Shown: positions 1-8,153 of the stretch, in pieces | Position numbering within the stretch: the first letter of the stretch is position 1 | Layout: each line of letters starts with the position of its first letter | NCBI RefSeq assembly: GCF_008757455.1 | Contig: NZ_VCMV01000036.1 | Location: forward strand, 1 to 57,476 | Source: Microvirga brassicacearum | GTDB lineage: Bacteria; Pseudomonadota; Alphaproteobacteria; Rhizobiales; Beijerinckiaceae | Direction of reading: 5' to 3' | DNA length: 57,476 nucleotides | Program-made: the position numbers and the translations under genes | The notes under the pieces: model-generated | Told to the model about the DNA's origin: nothing | Databases searched by the model: none | What the model saw: only the letters and a program-made list of their open reading frames with translations

Positions 1-334
1 CGCCCTCCCCGCCCACAGCGTGGGGTGAAGGTGCGGGTTGCTCACGACATGCTTGAAGCGGTTATTTTTCCCGCAGCTTCTGTCCAAAATGAGTGCAGCC
101 GCGCGGTCGACTTCCGTTGACCGGAAGGGCCGCGCAGCTAACCTTTAGGGGCAGTGTCCTTTCCGACACTGCCCCCGCCCCGGTCTGGGGACACCAGTCC
201 CCTGGCCGGGGCGCCCATCCCATCCCGTTTGCCAGAGGCAGCCGGCGAAAACGAGCGAGTGACAACAGCGCCGCTTGCTCGATATCATTCCGTCCCCGCG
301 GGACTCATGTGTCCGCCCGTAAAGGACGTGTTTG
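1..334. other. Left-edge intergenic stretch, no convincing gene
   Basis: No ORF here has convincing protein character. One forward frame is open from base 1 to a stop at about 120 and could be the last 39 codons of a gene cut by the window edge, but nothing in it is recognisable. The rest is GC-rich and carries two tandem hairpins, then the leader of the alanine dehydrogenase gene with its ribosome binding site (AAAGGAC, 321-327). Confidence 0.4.
148..202. repeat. Two tandem perfect hairpins
   Basis: Bases 148-158 and 165-175 form a perfect 11-bp inverted repeat (GGGGCAGTGTC, 6-nt loop, GACACTGCCCC). Bases 187-192 and 197-202 form a second perfect stem (GGGGAC, ACCA loop, GTCCCC). Neither is followed by a T-run, so a standard intrinsic terminator is unlikely. 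They may end the gene to the left of the window or lie in the leader of the downstream gene. Confidence 0.55.
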
Positions 335-1456
335 ATGCTGATCGGCGTGCCCTCCGAAATCAAAGACAACGAAGCCCGCGTCGGGCTGATTCCCAGTTCG
401 GTTCATGAATTGGTCCATCACGGACATCGGGTGATGGTGCAGGCCGATGCCGGCCTGGGCGCTGGGCTCTTCAACGAAGATTACGTTGCGGCAGGCGCCG
501 AGATCGTCGACGGGCCGGAACGGATTTTTGCCGATGCCGACATGATCGTGAAGGTCAAGGAGCCGCTCGCTCGAGAGCGCAAGCAGCTGCGGCCAGGCCA
601 GGTCCTGTTCACCTACCTGCACCTCGCGCCCGATCCGGAGCAGACCCGCGATCTCATTGCATCGGGCGCCGTCTGCATTGCCTACGAGACCGTCACATCG
701 CCCTCCGGCGCACTTCCGCTGCTGACGCCCATGTCGGAAGTGGCGGGTCGCCTCGCTCCGCAGGTTGGCGCTCATGCGCTCGAGAAAGCGCAGGGCGGGC
801 GCGGGATTCTCCTCGGGGGCGTGCCGGGGGTGCCCGCGGCTTCGGTGGTGATCATCGGCGGTGGTGTTTCGGGCACGCATGCAGCCACCATCGCGATCGG
901 AATGGGCGCGCAGGTCACGGTCGTCGATCGATCGGCGGACGCGTTGAAGCGGCTTTCGGCGCAGTTCGGCAACGCCGTCTCGACGGTGTATTCGACGCGC
1001 AGCGCGATCGCCCAATTGGTGAAGGATGCGGACCTCGTCATCGGCGCAGTCCTGATTCCCGGCGCAGAGGCGCCGAAACTGGTGAGCCGCGAGATGATCG
1101 CCAGCATGAAAAAAGGTGCGGTGGTGGTCGATATCGCCATCGACCAGGGCGGCTGCTTCGAGACCTCGCACGCGACCACCCATTCAGACCCCACCTATGT
1201 GGTCGACGGCGTGGTGCATTATTGCGTGGCGAACATGCCCGGCGCCGTGGCGCGGACCTCGACCTTCGCCCTTAACAACGCAACGTTGCCGTTTGCCCTA
1301 GCGCTGGCAAATCAGGGTTGGCGGGAGGCGTTATTGCGGGACCCGTATCTGCTCGCGGGGCTAAACGTGTGCAGGGGCCAACTCACATGCAAGCCGGTAG
1401 CGCAGGCGCAGGATCTGCCTTTCGTCGAACCGTTGGTGGCGGTTCGCCAATCCTGA
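335..1456 (+). CDS. ald: Alanine dehydrogenase
   Basis: NAD-dependent L-alanine dehydrogenase (L-alanine to pyruvate and ammonia, reversible), a cytosolic enzyme of 373 residues, the family's usual length. Counted from the ATG at 335, the sequence has R15, K75 in VKVKEP and H96 in TYLHLA, matching the substrate-binding and catalytic positions of characterised alanine dehydrogenases. A glycine-rich Rossmann motif (IIGGGVSG) lies near residue 174, followed by an acidic residue in VVDRS. A TTG sits one codon upstream, but the ATG at 335 has AAAGGAC at a suitable 7-8 nt spacing. The gene stands alone and converges on the next gene. Assignment is firm. Confidence 0.95.
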   Translation: MLIGVPSEIKDNEARVGLIPSSVHELVHHGHRVMVQADAGLGAGLFNEDYVAAGAEIVDGPERIFADADMIVKVKEPLARERKQLRPGQVLFTYLHLAPDPEQTRDLIASGAVCIAYETVTSPSGALPLLTPMSEVAGRLAPQVGAHALEKAQGGRGILLGGVPGVPAASVVIIGGGVSGTHAATIAIGMGAQVTVVDRSADALKRLSAQFGNAVSTVYSTRSAIAQLVKDADLVIGAVLIPGAEAPKLVSREMIASMKKGAVVVDIAIDQGGCFETSHATTHSDPTYVVDGVVHYCVANMPGAVARTSTFALNNATLPFALALANQGWREALLRDPYLLAGLNVCRGQLTCKPVAQAQDLPFVEPLVAVRQS

Positions 1457-1508
1457 GCGCCGGCCCTTCAGTCGTTGCATTCGGCCGGACCATCGAGCAC
1501 TGGCTGTT

Positions 1509-1883
1509 TCATTCCCGTGCGGTGAGGTCGGAAAGACCTTGCTGCAATTCCATCGGGTCGATCGCGATCTTGAGAACGGTGCCGCCGAAATCGAGGGCAA
1601 GAACGGGCGCGCCGTCGTGACGTTCGACCCGCGTCCCGAGCGGGCGAAGCGGAACGCTCTTCGGGTGGTTCGGACCCGCGCTCTCGCTGAACGCCGGCGG
1701 TGGCAGAGCCGCGTAGACGCGCGCCACTTCGGATAAAAGATCGGTCAGAATCGGCGTCGAATCGACGGTGCCGAGAAGAACTTCGTATTCCAGCCCCGCC
1801 TCGGTGCGGATGGCCAGCGAAAAGACTCGTCCGTCTTCCGCAACCGTGACGCGCCAGGCTTTCGAACCGATCCGTTTTACCAA
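1509..1883 (-). CDS. Conserved hypothetical protein
   Basis: Not recognised. About 124 residues, soluble and mixed alpha/beta in character, without signal peptide, membrane segment or cysteine motif. The C-terminal half holds a VLALDFGGTVLKIAID segment resembling a beta-hairpin core. The reading frame is open to about 2012 but contains no ATG in its first 40 codons. I place the start at a TTG (1883) preceded by GGGAG at 7-8 nt; a GTG at 1892 is the alternative. It converges with alanine dehydrogenase and diverges from the secreted small protein at 2075. Function unknown. Confidence 0.6.
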   Translation of the reverse strand: MVKRIGSKAWRVTVAEDGRVFSLAIRTEAGLEYEVLLGTVDSTPILTDLLSEVARVYAALPPPAFSESAGPNHPKSVPLRPLGTRVERHDGAPVLALDFGGTVLKIAIDPMELQQGLSDLTARE

Positions 1884-2074
1884 TGCGTGCACTCCCGTTT
1901 CGATCTGCGTTTCTTTAGCATATCGGCCGAAGTGACAAGGCAGTACGCATCCTTTCAAAATGTGGCATGAAGAAATGGCGTTGCTTGGCGATTCTATCCC
2001 GGCTGCCGCCACTTCGCGTTACACACGAGAGAAGTCCTTACGATCAAAGGACTCGGTCCAGATGGAGATTGCCT

Positions 2075-2365
2075 ATGCGCCGCGCCGTCCTTTTCGGAGC
2101 TTTCCTCTTCGCCCTGTCGGTTCAGGCCAATGCCCAGACCGGCCCCGCGGCGCCTGGCGGTGCGATGTCGCCTGCGGAAATTCGGGAGTTGCTTGACGCC
2201 GCGAAAGCAACCGCCAAGGCATCCCGCGAGAACGTCGATTATATTCGCGTCGTTCCCGACATCCTCTACCAGGTTCTCGCCAAGCTCGACAAAGTCGAGA
2301 CCAAGCTCGACAAGATCGAAAACGAGCTGAAGGCGGCCAGAGGCTCGGTCGCGAAGAAGCGTTGA
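2075..2365 (+). CDS. Small exported coiled-coil protein
   Basis: A 96-residue protein with a classical signal peptide (MRRAVLFGAFLFALSV, cleavage expected after the alanine of QANAQ) and a short mature part. The C-terminal half shows a heptad-like Lys/Leu/Asp/Glu pattern (LAKLDKVETKLDKIENELK) that predicts a coiled coil. The ATG at 2075 was chosen over a longer frame because GGAG lies 8 nt upstream and the signal peptide begins there. Probably periplasmic and oligomeric. Family not recognised. Confidence 0.7.
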   Translation: MRRAVLFGAFLFALSVQANAQTGPAAPGGAMSPAEIRELLDAAKATAKASRENVDYIRVVPDILYQVLAKLDKVETKLDKIENELKAARGSVAKKR

Positions 2366-2467
2366 GCGCGCTCGACTTCGCTATACTGTCACAATAACCG
2401 TCTCACCAAATGTTAACGGGTTTCTTGCATCCTACGAGCGTCGCAACCGACCTTTTCGAGGGTACCG

Positions 2468-2671
2468 ATGCTTACCGAGCGCAAGACCCGCCACCCTGAC
2501 GGCATCACCGAAGAGCGGCTCGAAAGGGCGCTGGAGGTTCTGTCGGCGCTTGTTGCCGAACATGGCGAGAAGCATGTTCCGTTGCGTGCGATGATCGAGG
2601 GCCAACTCTGCGAACTGCGCGCTCGCAAACTCACGCGTGACCGGATGCCGGCTTACGCGGAAGCGGGCTGA
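2468..2671 (+). CDS. Small hypothetical protein
   Basis: A 67-residue, highly charged, probably all-helical cytosolic protein (TEERLERALEVLSALVAEHG). The ATG has GAGGG 5 nt upstream. It sits just before the 2821 gene and may be co-transcribed with it. No motif or family is recognised. Confidence 0.6.
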   Translation: MLTERKTRHPDGITEERLERALEVLSALVAEHGEKHVPLRAMIEGQLCELRARKLTRDRMPAYAEAG

Positions 2672-2820
2672 CCGTCTTGAGGCTCGCCGACACAGTGAGG
2701 TCGCATCTTCGTGCCTTCGGAGGCGCGGCCCCGCGCACCGTCCCAGCGGCAGGCATTGCTTTTGCCCATCACATCTCCGCCGGGCATGCATCCGGCGCGC
2801 CTATGATCGAGAGGCCCCCC

Positions 2821-3189
2821 ATGCAGGCTCCCGCGATGATGCAGTCCGCACCCGTTGTGGCGCCCGATCTCGCGACCGAGCATCTCACCCAGCAAATGCT
2901 GACGCTCGTCGAAATCGCCGCGACACAGGATCGTCAGATACAGGCACTCAAAACGCGCTGCGAACGGCTGGAGCGGCGCGAGCAAGCCGGCATGGTGGCC
3001 TTCACGGCGTTCTTTCACATCCTCGACGCGAACAGAGTGTCGGATCTCGCCGCAATGGCGGGGGTATTTGGAAATCTCATCGGTCAGGCGCAGCAACTCG
3101 ACTTGCCGGAGGATTCGATCCTCTATCTGCGCCAGATCGAAACGATGCTGCGCGACCAGCATTCGGACGACCAGGACACTGCCTCCTAG
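2821..3189 (+). CDS. Hypothetical helical protein ending in a repeat
   Basis: A 122-residue protein of unknown function with a Met/Pro/Ala-rich N-terminus followed by long helices, including a possible coiled coil (IQALKTRCERLERREQ). The frame is open upstream with a TTG at 2677 and an ATG at 2803. I chose the ATG at 2821 because GAGAGG precedes it by 6 nt. The stop codon TAG (3187-3189) is part of the CTAG end of a dispersed repeat, so the C-terminus may have been altered by insertion of that repeat. Confidence 0.55.
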   Translation: MQAPAMMQSAPVVAPDLATEHLTQQMLTLVEIAATQDRQIQALKTRCERLERREQAGMVAFTAFFHILDANRVSDLAAMAGVFGNLIGQAQQLDLPEDSILYLRQIETMLRDQHSDDQDTAS

Positions 3190-3290
3190 AGTCGGATTCA
3201 GTTTCTTCGAATCTGATCCGGCTCTATCTCTTTGCTTTGGCGCATGATCCTTCGGCAAACCGGTAGCCACTTCGCCGGATCAGGCGCTGG
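3186..3290. repeat. Dispersed repeat A, copy 1 (full length)
   Basis: About 105 bp starting CTAGAGTCGGATTCAG and ending in CCGGATCAGGCGCTGG. It is nearly identical to 27504-27608 and related in reverse to the shorter copy at 5879-5941. The first 40 bp is itself an imperfect palindrome. The left CTAG supplies the stop codon of the preceding gene. From the repeat to 3460 I see no gene. Confidence 0.85.
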
Positions 3291-3460
3291 AGGCTTCAGA
3301 TCCCTCGGCAGGACATTACCCGAAAGAGGCGCCAAGCATCATTGCGGGCGCTTGCTTTCCCGCCGAAACGAGATCAGATTCTCTTCAGGCGCACATGATC
3401 GCGCTTGCGACGAGCACCGGGCGGGCGCGGATGTACCGCCTTCCCGGTTCGCTCGTCGAC

Positions 3461-3637
3461 CTATCGGCCCTTCTTGTCCGCCGGAAGATGGCGCGTGTAA
3501 TTCTTCTCGCGCTCATCCCTGCTTTGCGCCAGTTCCTCGTAAGCTTTCTTGTCCTCCGGCGACAGGACGACGCGTCGTGCCGGGGCTGTCCGCTGTCGCG
3601 GTTTCGCCCGCTTGAATGTCTCGGTAGGTCCAGTCAT
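3461..3637 (-). CDS. Small basic conserved hypothetical protein
   Basis: A 58-residue very basic protein (TFKRAKPRQRTAPARR near the N-terminus, then a charged helix VLSPEDKKAYEELAQSRDE). The ATG at 3637 is preceded by AAGGA at about 9-10 nt. The frame remains open upstream, but that part has no start with a good ribosome binding site. No known domain is recognised. The basic N-terminus would suit nucleic-acid or membrane-surface contact, which is inference only. Confidence 0.6.
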   Translation of the reverse strand: MTGPTETFKRAKPRQRTAPARRVVLSPEDKKAYEELAQSRDEREKNYTRHLPADKKGR

Positions 3638-3839
3638 TGAGCGCGCTTCCTTGAATGGGTTTCGCGACACTATAGGCGCGAAGAGGCCTGCGCGACAGGG
3701 TTCGCCGATCCTGTGGGCAAATCTTTCGTCGCTCTCCGAACCAATGGGCCCGGACGGTGTTTCGCCTATCCGGGTATACGCCGCTCGGCGACCGGATGAT
3801 CCGCTCTGGGGACCTCCATCGGGTCCGGGGAGGACAATC

Positions 3840-4016
3840 ATGCCAGGCAAAAGATCACGTCGGCCCAAGCCGGAGCACAGGGAGGCCGTGCGGCTGTCTT
3901 GGAAAAGCCGCCACATCCCGATCGGCACGATCCTGATCGGCTCGTTGGCTCTTGTCGGCGTGTTGTCGGCGGTTTTCATGGTCCTGGCGGAAGGTCCATC
4001 CAACGTGCTTCCATGA
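3840..4016 (+). CDS. Small single-pass membrane protein
   Basis: A 58-residue protein with a basic N-terminal tail (KRSRRPKPEHREA) and one hydrophobic segment (GTILIGSLALVGVLSAVFMVLA, about residues 29-50). An excellent Shine-Dalgarno (GGGGAGGA) lies 6 nt before the ATG at 3840, which is why this short start was chosen. It lies 39 nt before trxC and may be transcribed with it. Function unknown. Confidence 0.65.
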   Translation: MPGKRSRRPKPEHREAVRLSWKSRHIPIGTILIGSLALVGVLSAVFMVLAEGPSNVLP

Positions 4017-4055
4017 TGGGAAAATCGGCCCCCGCGGCGCGACTCGGAGAAGATC

Positions 4056-4496
4056 ATGAGCGATGAATCGCGCCATATCGTGTGTCCGCATTGCGCGGGC
4101 GTGAACCGCGTGCCGGGCGATAAGGACGCCGCCAAGGCGAAATGCGGCCGGTGCCACCGCCCCCTTTTCAGCGGGAGCGCGTTTCAAGCGACGGCCAAAA
4201 ACTTCGACACGCATGTCACGCGCAACGAAATCCCGGTGGTGGTGGATTTCTGGGCCGCATGGTGCGGCCCATGCAAGAGCATGGCGCCGGTATTCGAGCG
4301 CGTTACGGCCGAGCTTGAACCGCAGGCCCGCTTTTTGAAGGTCGACACGGATGCGGAACAGGAGTTGGCCGCGCGCTACAATATCCGCAGCATTCCCACC
4401 CTGATGATGTTTCGGAAAGGCGCGCTCGTGGCGCAACGCGCCGGCGCCAGCGATGCGCAAAGTCTGCGCGCGTGGCTGCAGCAACACCTGAATTGA
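4056..4496 (+). CDS. trxC: Thioredoxin 2 (TrxC)
   Basis: Zinc-containing thioredoxin of 146 residues that reduces protein disulfides in the cytosol, often under oxidative stress. The N-terminal zinc module is CPHC followed by CGRC (residues 9-12 and 29-32), then the thioredoxin fold with active site WCGPC in FWAAWCGPCKSM. The cis-proline segment SIPTLMMF is intact. Length and architecture match TrxC rather than TrxA. It follows the small membrane protein at 3840 by 39 nt. Confidence 0.95.
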   Translation: MSDESRHIVCPHCAGVNRVPGDKDAAKAKCGRCHRPLFSGSAFQATAKNFDTHVTRNEIPVVVDFWAAWCGPCKSMAPVFERVTAELEPQARFLKVDTDAEQELAARYNIRSIPTLMMFRKGALVAQRAGASDAQSLRAWLQQHLN

Positions 4497-4694
4497 GCGG
4501 AGCAATCCGCGACGCGTCACGCCCCCGCGACATCAACGACATTTTGAGATTCCCCGCTGTTGGCTTAAGGCTGTGGCCACGATCCGGTCGTCCAGCTCTC
4601 CCATTTTTCAGCGAGCCAGCACCATGCATCGCCAGAATGCGAAACTTTCGATTGTTGCTAACGGTCGGTTAAAGTGCCCGGTGCACACTGGCGC

Positions 4695-5882
4695 ATGTCC
4701 GGCACACCTCCCATGACATCGGCTGATCCGCCCCACGCCCCGGCGGTTCGCCACCTGTCGCTCGCTTTCGCGAAATCGTTCCGACCATGGTTTCTGGGAC
4801 TTGCCGTCGCCACTCTTGCGTTCGCTTCCGCCGCCACCGGCACACAGGATGCGACCGCGAACGGCGACACGCGAAGCTTGACGATATTCCACACGCATTC
4901 CCGCGAAAGCTTGACAGTGACGTTCCGGCGCGACGGGCGCTACGACGATCAGGCCCTGTCGCAACTCAACTGGCTGCTGCGCGACTGGCGCACGGACGAA
5001 TCGACGAAGATGGACCCGCGGCTCTTCGACATTCTGTGGGAACTCTATCGCGAGGTCGGTTCGCGCGAGCCCATCAACATCATTTCGGCTTACAGGTCAC
5101 CCGCCACCAACGGCATGTTGCGACGGCGATCGAGCGGTGTCTCCGAGCATAGCCAGCACATGCTCGGAAAAGCGATGGATATTCGCCTGCCCGACGTGGA
5201 CACCGCCCGCCTGCGAGCCGCCGCCATGCGCCTGCAATATGGCGGCGTGGGCTATTACAGTTCGAGTGCGTTCGTGCATGTGGATACCGGCAACGTGCGC
5301 GCCTGGCCGCGCATGACGCAGGACCAGCTTGCGCGCCTGTTCCCGGATGGCAAGACGCTACACCTCCCATCGAATGGCAAGCCGCTCGCCGGATATGAGA
5401 TCGCCAGGGCGGAGATTCCCGCCCGGAACGCCGCCCTCGCGAAGCAGGCTTCCGCGGGCGGCGGCTCGGTTGGCGGGTTGCTGGCGGGGCTGTTCGGCAA
5501 GGGCAAGCCGGCGCCCGCACCGGCCGCGCCTGAGCCGACACCGGTCAAGGTGGCAAGTGCCGCCGTGGAGCCGGAAATCATCGAACCGACAGCAATCGCG
5601 CCTCCGCTGCCGCCGCGCCGTCCGGCCATGCAGGCCATCGTGGTGGCAAGCGCCGAGCCGATGGCGCTCCCGATCGCGGCGGCTGCGCCCGTGGCACCGG
5701 AGCCGGTGCGGAAGGCGACCAACTGGTCCGAGCCGAAGGCGGCGGCCAAAGCTCTGTTCGATTCGCGAACCGCCTCGCTCAATCTGACATTCGCCCCGCA
5801 ACTGCCGGGCGATCTCACGATCACGCGGTTCAGCGGACCGGCGGTAAAACCCCTTCCCGTCTTGCGGCAGGCGAGCCTCTAG
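4695..5882 (+). CDS. DUF882 (M15-type) murein peptidase-like protein
   Basis: A 395-residue envelope protein. An N-terminal hydrophobic segment (WFLGLAVATLAFASAATG) should direct it across the inner membrane. The DUF882/YcbK-like domain (about residues 60-215) holds the presumed zinc ligands H and D in SEHSQHMLGKAMDIR and H in FVHVDTG, as in the M15-like peptidases that cut peptidoglycan stem peptides. The C-terminal 150 residues are Ala/Pro-rich and low complexity, perhaps a wall-spanning linker. Start is uncertain: GTG 4674, ATG 4695 and ATG 4713 all lack a strong ribosome binding site. The stop codon falls in the end of a dispersed repeat. Confidence 0.85.
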   Translation: MSGTPPMTSADPPHAPAVRHLSLAFAKSFRPWFLGLAVATLAFASAATGTQDATANGDTRSLTIFHTHSRESLTVTFRRDGRYDDQALSQLNWLLRDWRTDESTKMDPRLFDILWELYREVGSREPINIISAYRSPATNGMLRRRSSGVSEHSQHMLGKAMDIRLPDVDTARLRAAAMRLQYGGVGYYSSSAFVHVDTGNVRAWPRMTQDQLARLFPDGKTLHLPSNGKPLAGYEIARAEIPARNAALAKQASAGGGSVGGLLAGLFGKGKPAPAPAAPEPTPVKVASAAVEPEIIEPTAIAPPLPPRRPAMQAIVVASAEPMALPIAAAAPVAPEPVRKATNWSEPKAAAKALFDSRTASLNLTFAPQLPGDLTITRFSGPAVKPLPVLRQASL

Positions 5883-5941
5883 AGCCTGATCCGGCGAAGT
5901 GGATACCGTTCGCCGAAGGATTATGCTGAATCCGACTCTAG
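5879..5941. repeat. Dispersed repeat A, copy 2 (short, inverted)
   Basis: A 63-bp element bounded by CTAG at both ends, reading CTAGAGCCTGATCCGGCGAA on the plus strand and ending ATCCGACTCTAG. It is the reverse complement of the outer parts of copies 1 and 3 with the middle deleted. Its left CTAG forms the TAG stop of the DUF882 gene. Confidence 0.8.
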
Positions 5942-5945
5942 AGCC

Positions 5946-6701
5946 CTACTCCGTGCCGTCGCGCCGGAGCAGATAGGTGTCCATGATCCAGCCTTTCGCC
6001 CGCCGCATCTCTTCGCGGACGCGAAGAATTTCGTCCGCCACGTCCTTGAGCTTTCCTGAGATCAGCATTTCGTCGGCGGTGCCGAGATAGGCGCCCCAGT
6101 AGATCGTGGCGTCGTGCTCGCGCAGCGAACGCAGGCCCGAGCCGGGATCGAGCAGAACCACGCTGTCGATGTCGAACCCCGAGGCGACGCGCCGTCCCGT
6201 CGTGAGTTGGACCGGCTCGCCAATTCGGTTCAGCGGGATCTTGTGGCCGGCCGCCAGCGCCTGAGCGCTGCTGATGCCAGGGATCACCTCATAGTCGAAG
6301 AGCGTAACGCCGCGCGCTAGGATCTGATGCAGGATGCGGATCGTGCTGTCGTATAGTGCGGGATCGCCCCAGACGAGGAAGGCGCCGCTTTTGCCCTCTT
6401 CCAGTTCCTCACCGATCAACGTCTCGAAAACCGCCGCCTTGTCGGCGTGCCACGCATCCACGCCCGCCTTGTAATCGGCCGACGCCCTGTCGCGCTGGGG
6501 CTGCGGCACCTTCACGATCCGGTAGTTCGCATGCGTGATAAACCGCCGGCAGATCTCCTCGCGGACGTCGATGAGCTCTTCGGCCGCTTCACCCTTGTCG
6601 AGCACGAAGAACACGTCGACGGTGTTCAGCGCGTTGATCGCCTGCACGGTCATGTAGTCGGGATTGCCGGCGCCGATGCCGATCACCAGAACTTTTTTCA
6701 T
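5946..6701 (-). CDS. cobF: Precorrin-6A synthase (deacetylating) CobF
   Basis: SAM-dependent methyltransferase of the aerobic cobalamin pathway: methylates precorrin-5 at C-1 with loss of acetate, giving precorrin-6A. 251 residues. Tetrapyrrole-methylase signatures are GIGAGNPDYMTV at the N-terminus and WGDPALYDS in the middle, with a DYEVIPGISSAQ segment typical of this fold. The ATG at 6701 (MKKVLVIG) has GGAG about 6 nt upstream and is preferred to the ATG at 6716. It follows cobO by 15 nt on the same strand, so the two form a leftward pair divergent from the main cob operon. Confidence 0.93.
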   Translation of the reverse strand: MKKVLVIGIGAGNPDYMTVQAINALNTVDVFFVLDKGEAAEELIDVREEICRRFITHANYRIVKVPQPQRDRASADYKAGVDAWHADKAAVFETLIGEELEEGKSGAFLVWGDPALYDSTIRILHQILARGVTLFDYEVIPGISSAQALAAGHKIPLNRIGEPVQLTTGRRVASGFDIDSVVLLDPGSGLRSLREHDATIYWGAYLGTADEMLISGKLKDVADEILRVREEMRRAKGWIMDTYLLRRDGTE

Positions 6702-6716
6702 CGACGACTCCGGCAC

Positions 6717-7331
6717 CTAGAATTCAATGCCCTGCTGGGATTTTACCCCAGCGGCGAAGTGATGCTTGACCAGCGTCATCTCGGTGACGAGATCCGCCGC
6801 CTCGATCAGCTCCGCCTTGGCGTTTCGACCGGTGACGACCACGTGAAGATCGGCGCGCCGGTCTCGCAGCGTCGCCACGACCTCATCGACGGGAAGGTAG
6901 TCGTAACGCAATGCGATATTCAGTTCGTCGAGCACGACCATGCGGATGTCGGGGCGCTCCATGAGTTCCTTGGCCTTGTCCCAGGCGCGCTTGGCCGCCG
7001 CGATGTCACGCTCCCGATCCTGCGTCTCCCACGTGAAGCCCTCGCCCATGGTGTGCCATTCGACAAGATCGTCGAACCGATCGAGCGCGGTCTTTTCGCC
7101 CGTGCTCCAGGCGCCCTTGATGAACTGCACGACCCCGACCTTCCAGCCATGGCCAAGCGCCCGCAGCAGAAGCCCGAACGCCGCCGTGCTCTTGCCCTTG
7201 CCGGGGCCGGTATGGACGACGAGCAGGCCCTTCTCGATGGTCTTGGAGGCGACTTCGCGATCCTGCACCTCCTTGCGCTTGGCCATCTTGGCCTTGTGGC
7301 GCTGGGTCGCATCGTCGTTGGCAATGGTCAT
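6717..7331 (-). CDS. cobO: Cob(I)yrinic acid a,c-diamide adenosyltransferase CobO
   Basis: Transfers the 5'-deoxyadenosyl group of ATP to the reduced cobalt of corrinoids (CobA/CobO/BtuR family). 204 residues, the normal length. The P-loop-like motif HTGPGKGKSTAAFG lies near residues 35-48 and the conserved VVLDELNIALRY near 125. The N-terminus is charged (AKRKEVQDREVASKT) as in alphaproteobacterial homologues. It is the first gene of the leftward cobO-cobF pair. The space upstream of it holds the riboswitch of the opposite operon. Confidence 0.95.
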   Translation of the reverse strand: MTIANDDATQRHKAKMAKRKEVQDREVASKTIEKGLLVVHTGPGKGKSTAAFGLLLRALGHGWKVGVVQFIKGAWSTGEKTALDRFDDLVEWHTMGEGFTWETQDRERDIAAAKRAWDKAKELMERPDIRMVVLDELNIALRYDYLPVDEVVATLRDRRADLHVVVTGRNAKAELIEAADLVTEMTLVKHHFAAGVKSQQGIEF

Positions 7332-7435
7332 GGCTTCGGCTCCTCATGGTCGCGGCATGCCCGTTGGACCCCGCCCGACAGAGTCCGTCAACAGCCAATC
7401 GCCGGAGATTGCGGGCTTGGACCGAACAGGTTAAG

Positions 7436-7590
7436 CATGGGGCGACGGTGCCTCGTCAGAGGTGAAAAGGGAACGCGGTTCAAGCCGCGGCTGCCCCCGC
7501 AACTGTAAGCAGCTAGGCCTATTCCAAGAGCCACTGAACTCCTGTTCGGGAAGGCGGAGCGGGTGCTGCGAGCCAGGAGACCTGCCGTCG
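7436..7590 (+). promoter_or_regulatory. Cobalamin riboswitch (AdoCbl-type) upstream of the cob operon
   Basis: Shows the conserved elements in order: GGTGCC (7447-7452), AAAAGGGAA (about 7465), the B12 box GCTGCCCCCGCAACTGTAA (7490-7508), GAGCCACTG (about 7528), GGGAAGGC (about 7548) and GAGCCAGGAGACCTGCC (7570-7586). It is on the plus strand, ahead of the DUF1636-cobW-cobN series, and is expected to lower expression when cobalamin is plentiful. About 140 nt separate it from the first start codon, leaving room for an expression platform. Confidence 0.95.
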
Positions 7591-7636
7591 CGTCGCTTCC
7601 TTCGGGCCAATCGGGCGGGGTGTCCTGTTGGCTGTA

Positions 7637-7656
7637 CCGAGCCCGTCCGGGCTCGG
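7637..7656 (+). promoter_or_regulatory. GC-rich hairpin, candidate riboswitch expression platform
   Basis: CCGAGCCCG (7637-7645), a TC loop, and CGGGCTCGG (7648-7656) make a perfect 9-bp stem between the riboswitch and the first gene. No T-run follows, so if it acts in termination it would be Rho-dependent or non-canonical; it could also be a simple spacer structure. Confidence 0.4.
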
Positions 7657-7733
7657 CCTCGTCCGTGGAAGCTCATGGTTTCCATCCCCCTCCAGGCAGG
7701 GCGGATGCGGGATCGATTGGAGCGGTCGAGCAG

Positions 7734-8153
7734 ATGGAAGACGGACGATCCCCGCCAGACGAATTGCTGCTCTACGTATGCGTGACCTGCCGCAAGGCCG
7801 GCGAGCCGGAAGGTGACATGCGCCCCGGCGCGCTGCTGCATCGCGCATTGCGCGCGGCGGTCAATGCCACCGACGAGAAGGGCGGCCCCGCGATCCGCGT
7901 GGAACCTGTCGAATGCCTGAGCGGCTGCAAGCGTGGCTGCACCATCGCCATCTCGGGTCCCGGCCGCTGGACCTACGTGTACGGCGATCTCGATCCCGCG
8001 ACATCGGTCGATTCCATTCTCGACGGTCTGCGCCGCTACGGCGCGACCGCAAACGGACTGGTCCCATGGCGCGAGCGCCCGGAGGCCTTCCGCAAGGGCA
8101 CCCTTGCCAGAATTCCCCCCTTCTCCCTCACCTCATCGGACAGGACCTCATGA
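7734..8153 (+). CDS. DUF1636 metal-binding protein
   Basis: A 139-residue small cytosolic protein of the DUF1636 type (thioredoxin-like ferredoxin fold). Cysteines are arranged as CVTC near the N-terminus and CLSGCKRGC around residue 62, a likely metal or Fe-S site. DUF1636 proteins are repeatedly found beside cobW and cobN, so a role in cobalt or metal delivery to chelatase is plausible but unproven. It is the first gene of the riboswitch-controlled operon. The ATG at 7734 was chosen because the frame upstream overlaps the riboswitch. Its TGA overlaps the cobW ATG (ATGA). Confidence 0.85.
   Translation: MEDGRSPPDELLLYVCVTCRKAGEPEGDMRPGALLHRALRAAVNATDEKGGPAIRVEPVECLSGCKRGCTIAISGPGRWTYVYGDLDPATSVDSILDGLRRYGATANGLVPWRERPEAFRKGTLARIPPFSLTSSDRTS

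Noticed and set aside
93..408. Overlapping short forward ORFs before alanine dehydrogenase
   Set aside because: Low-complexity Arg/Pro/Ser-rich translations, no ribosome binding site, and overlap with the hairpins and the start of ald.
305..1183. Long minus-strand frame opposite alanine dehydrogenase (292 codons)
   Set aside because: Arg/His/Asp-rich shadow of the ald codon pattern, with no recognisable domain; ald is certain.
3395..3640. 81-codon plus-strand ORF with hydrophobic segment opposite the 58-residue basic protein
   Set aside because: No ribosome binding site; the minus-strand frame has a good one and a more protein-like composition.
7563..7733. N-terminal extension of the DUF1636 frame into the riboswitch
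   Set aside because: The open frame crosses the riboswitch aptamer, and homology starts only near 7734.
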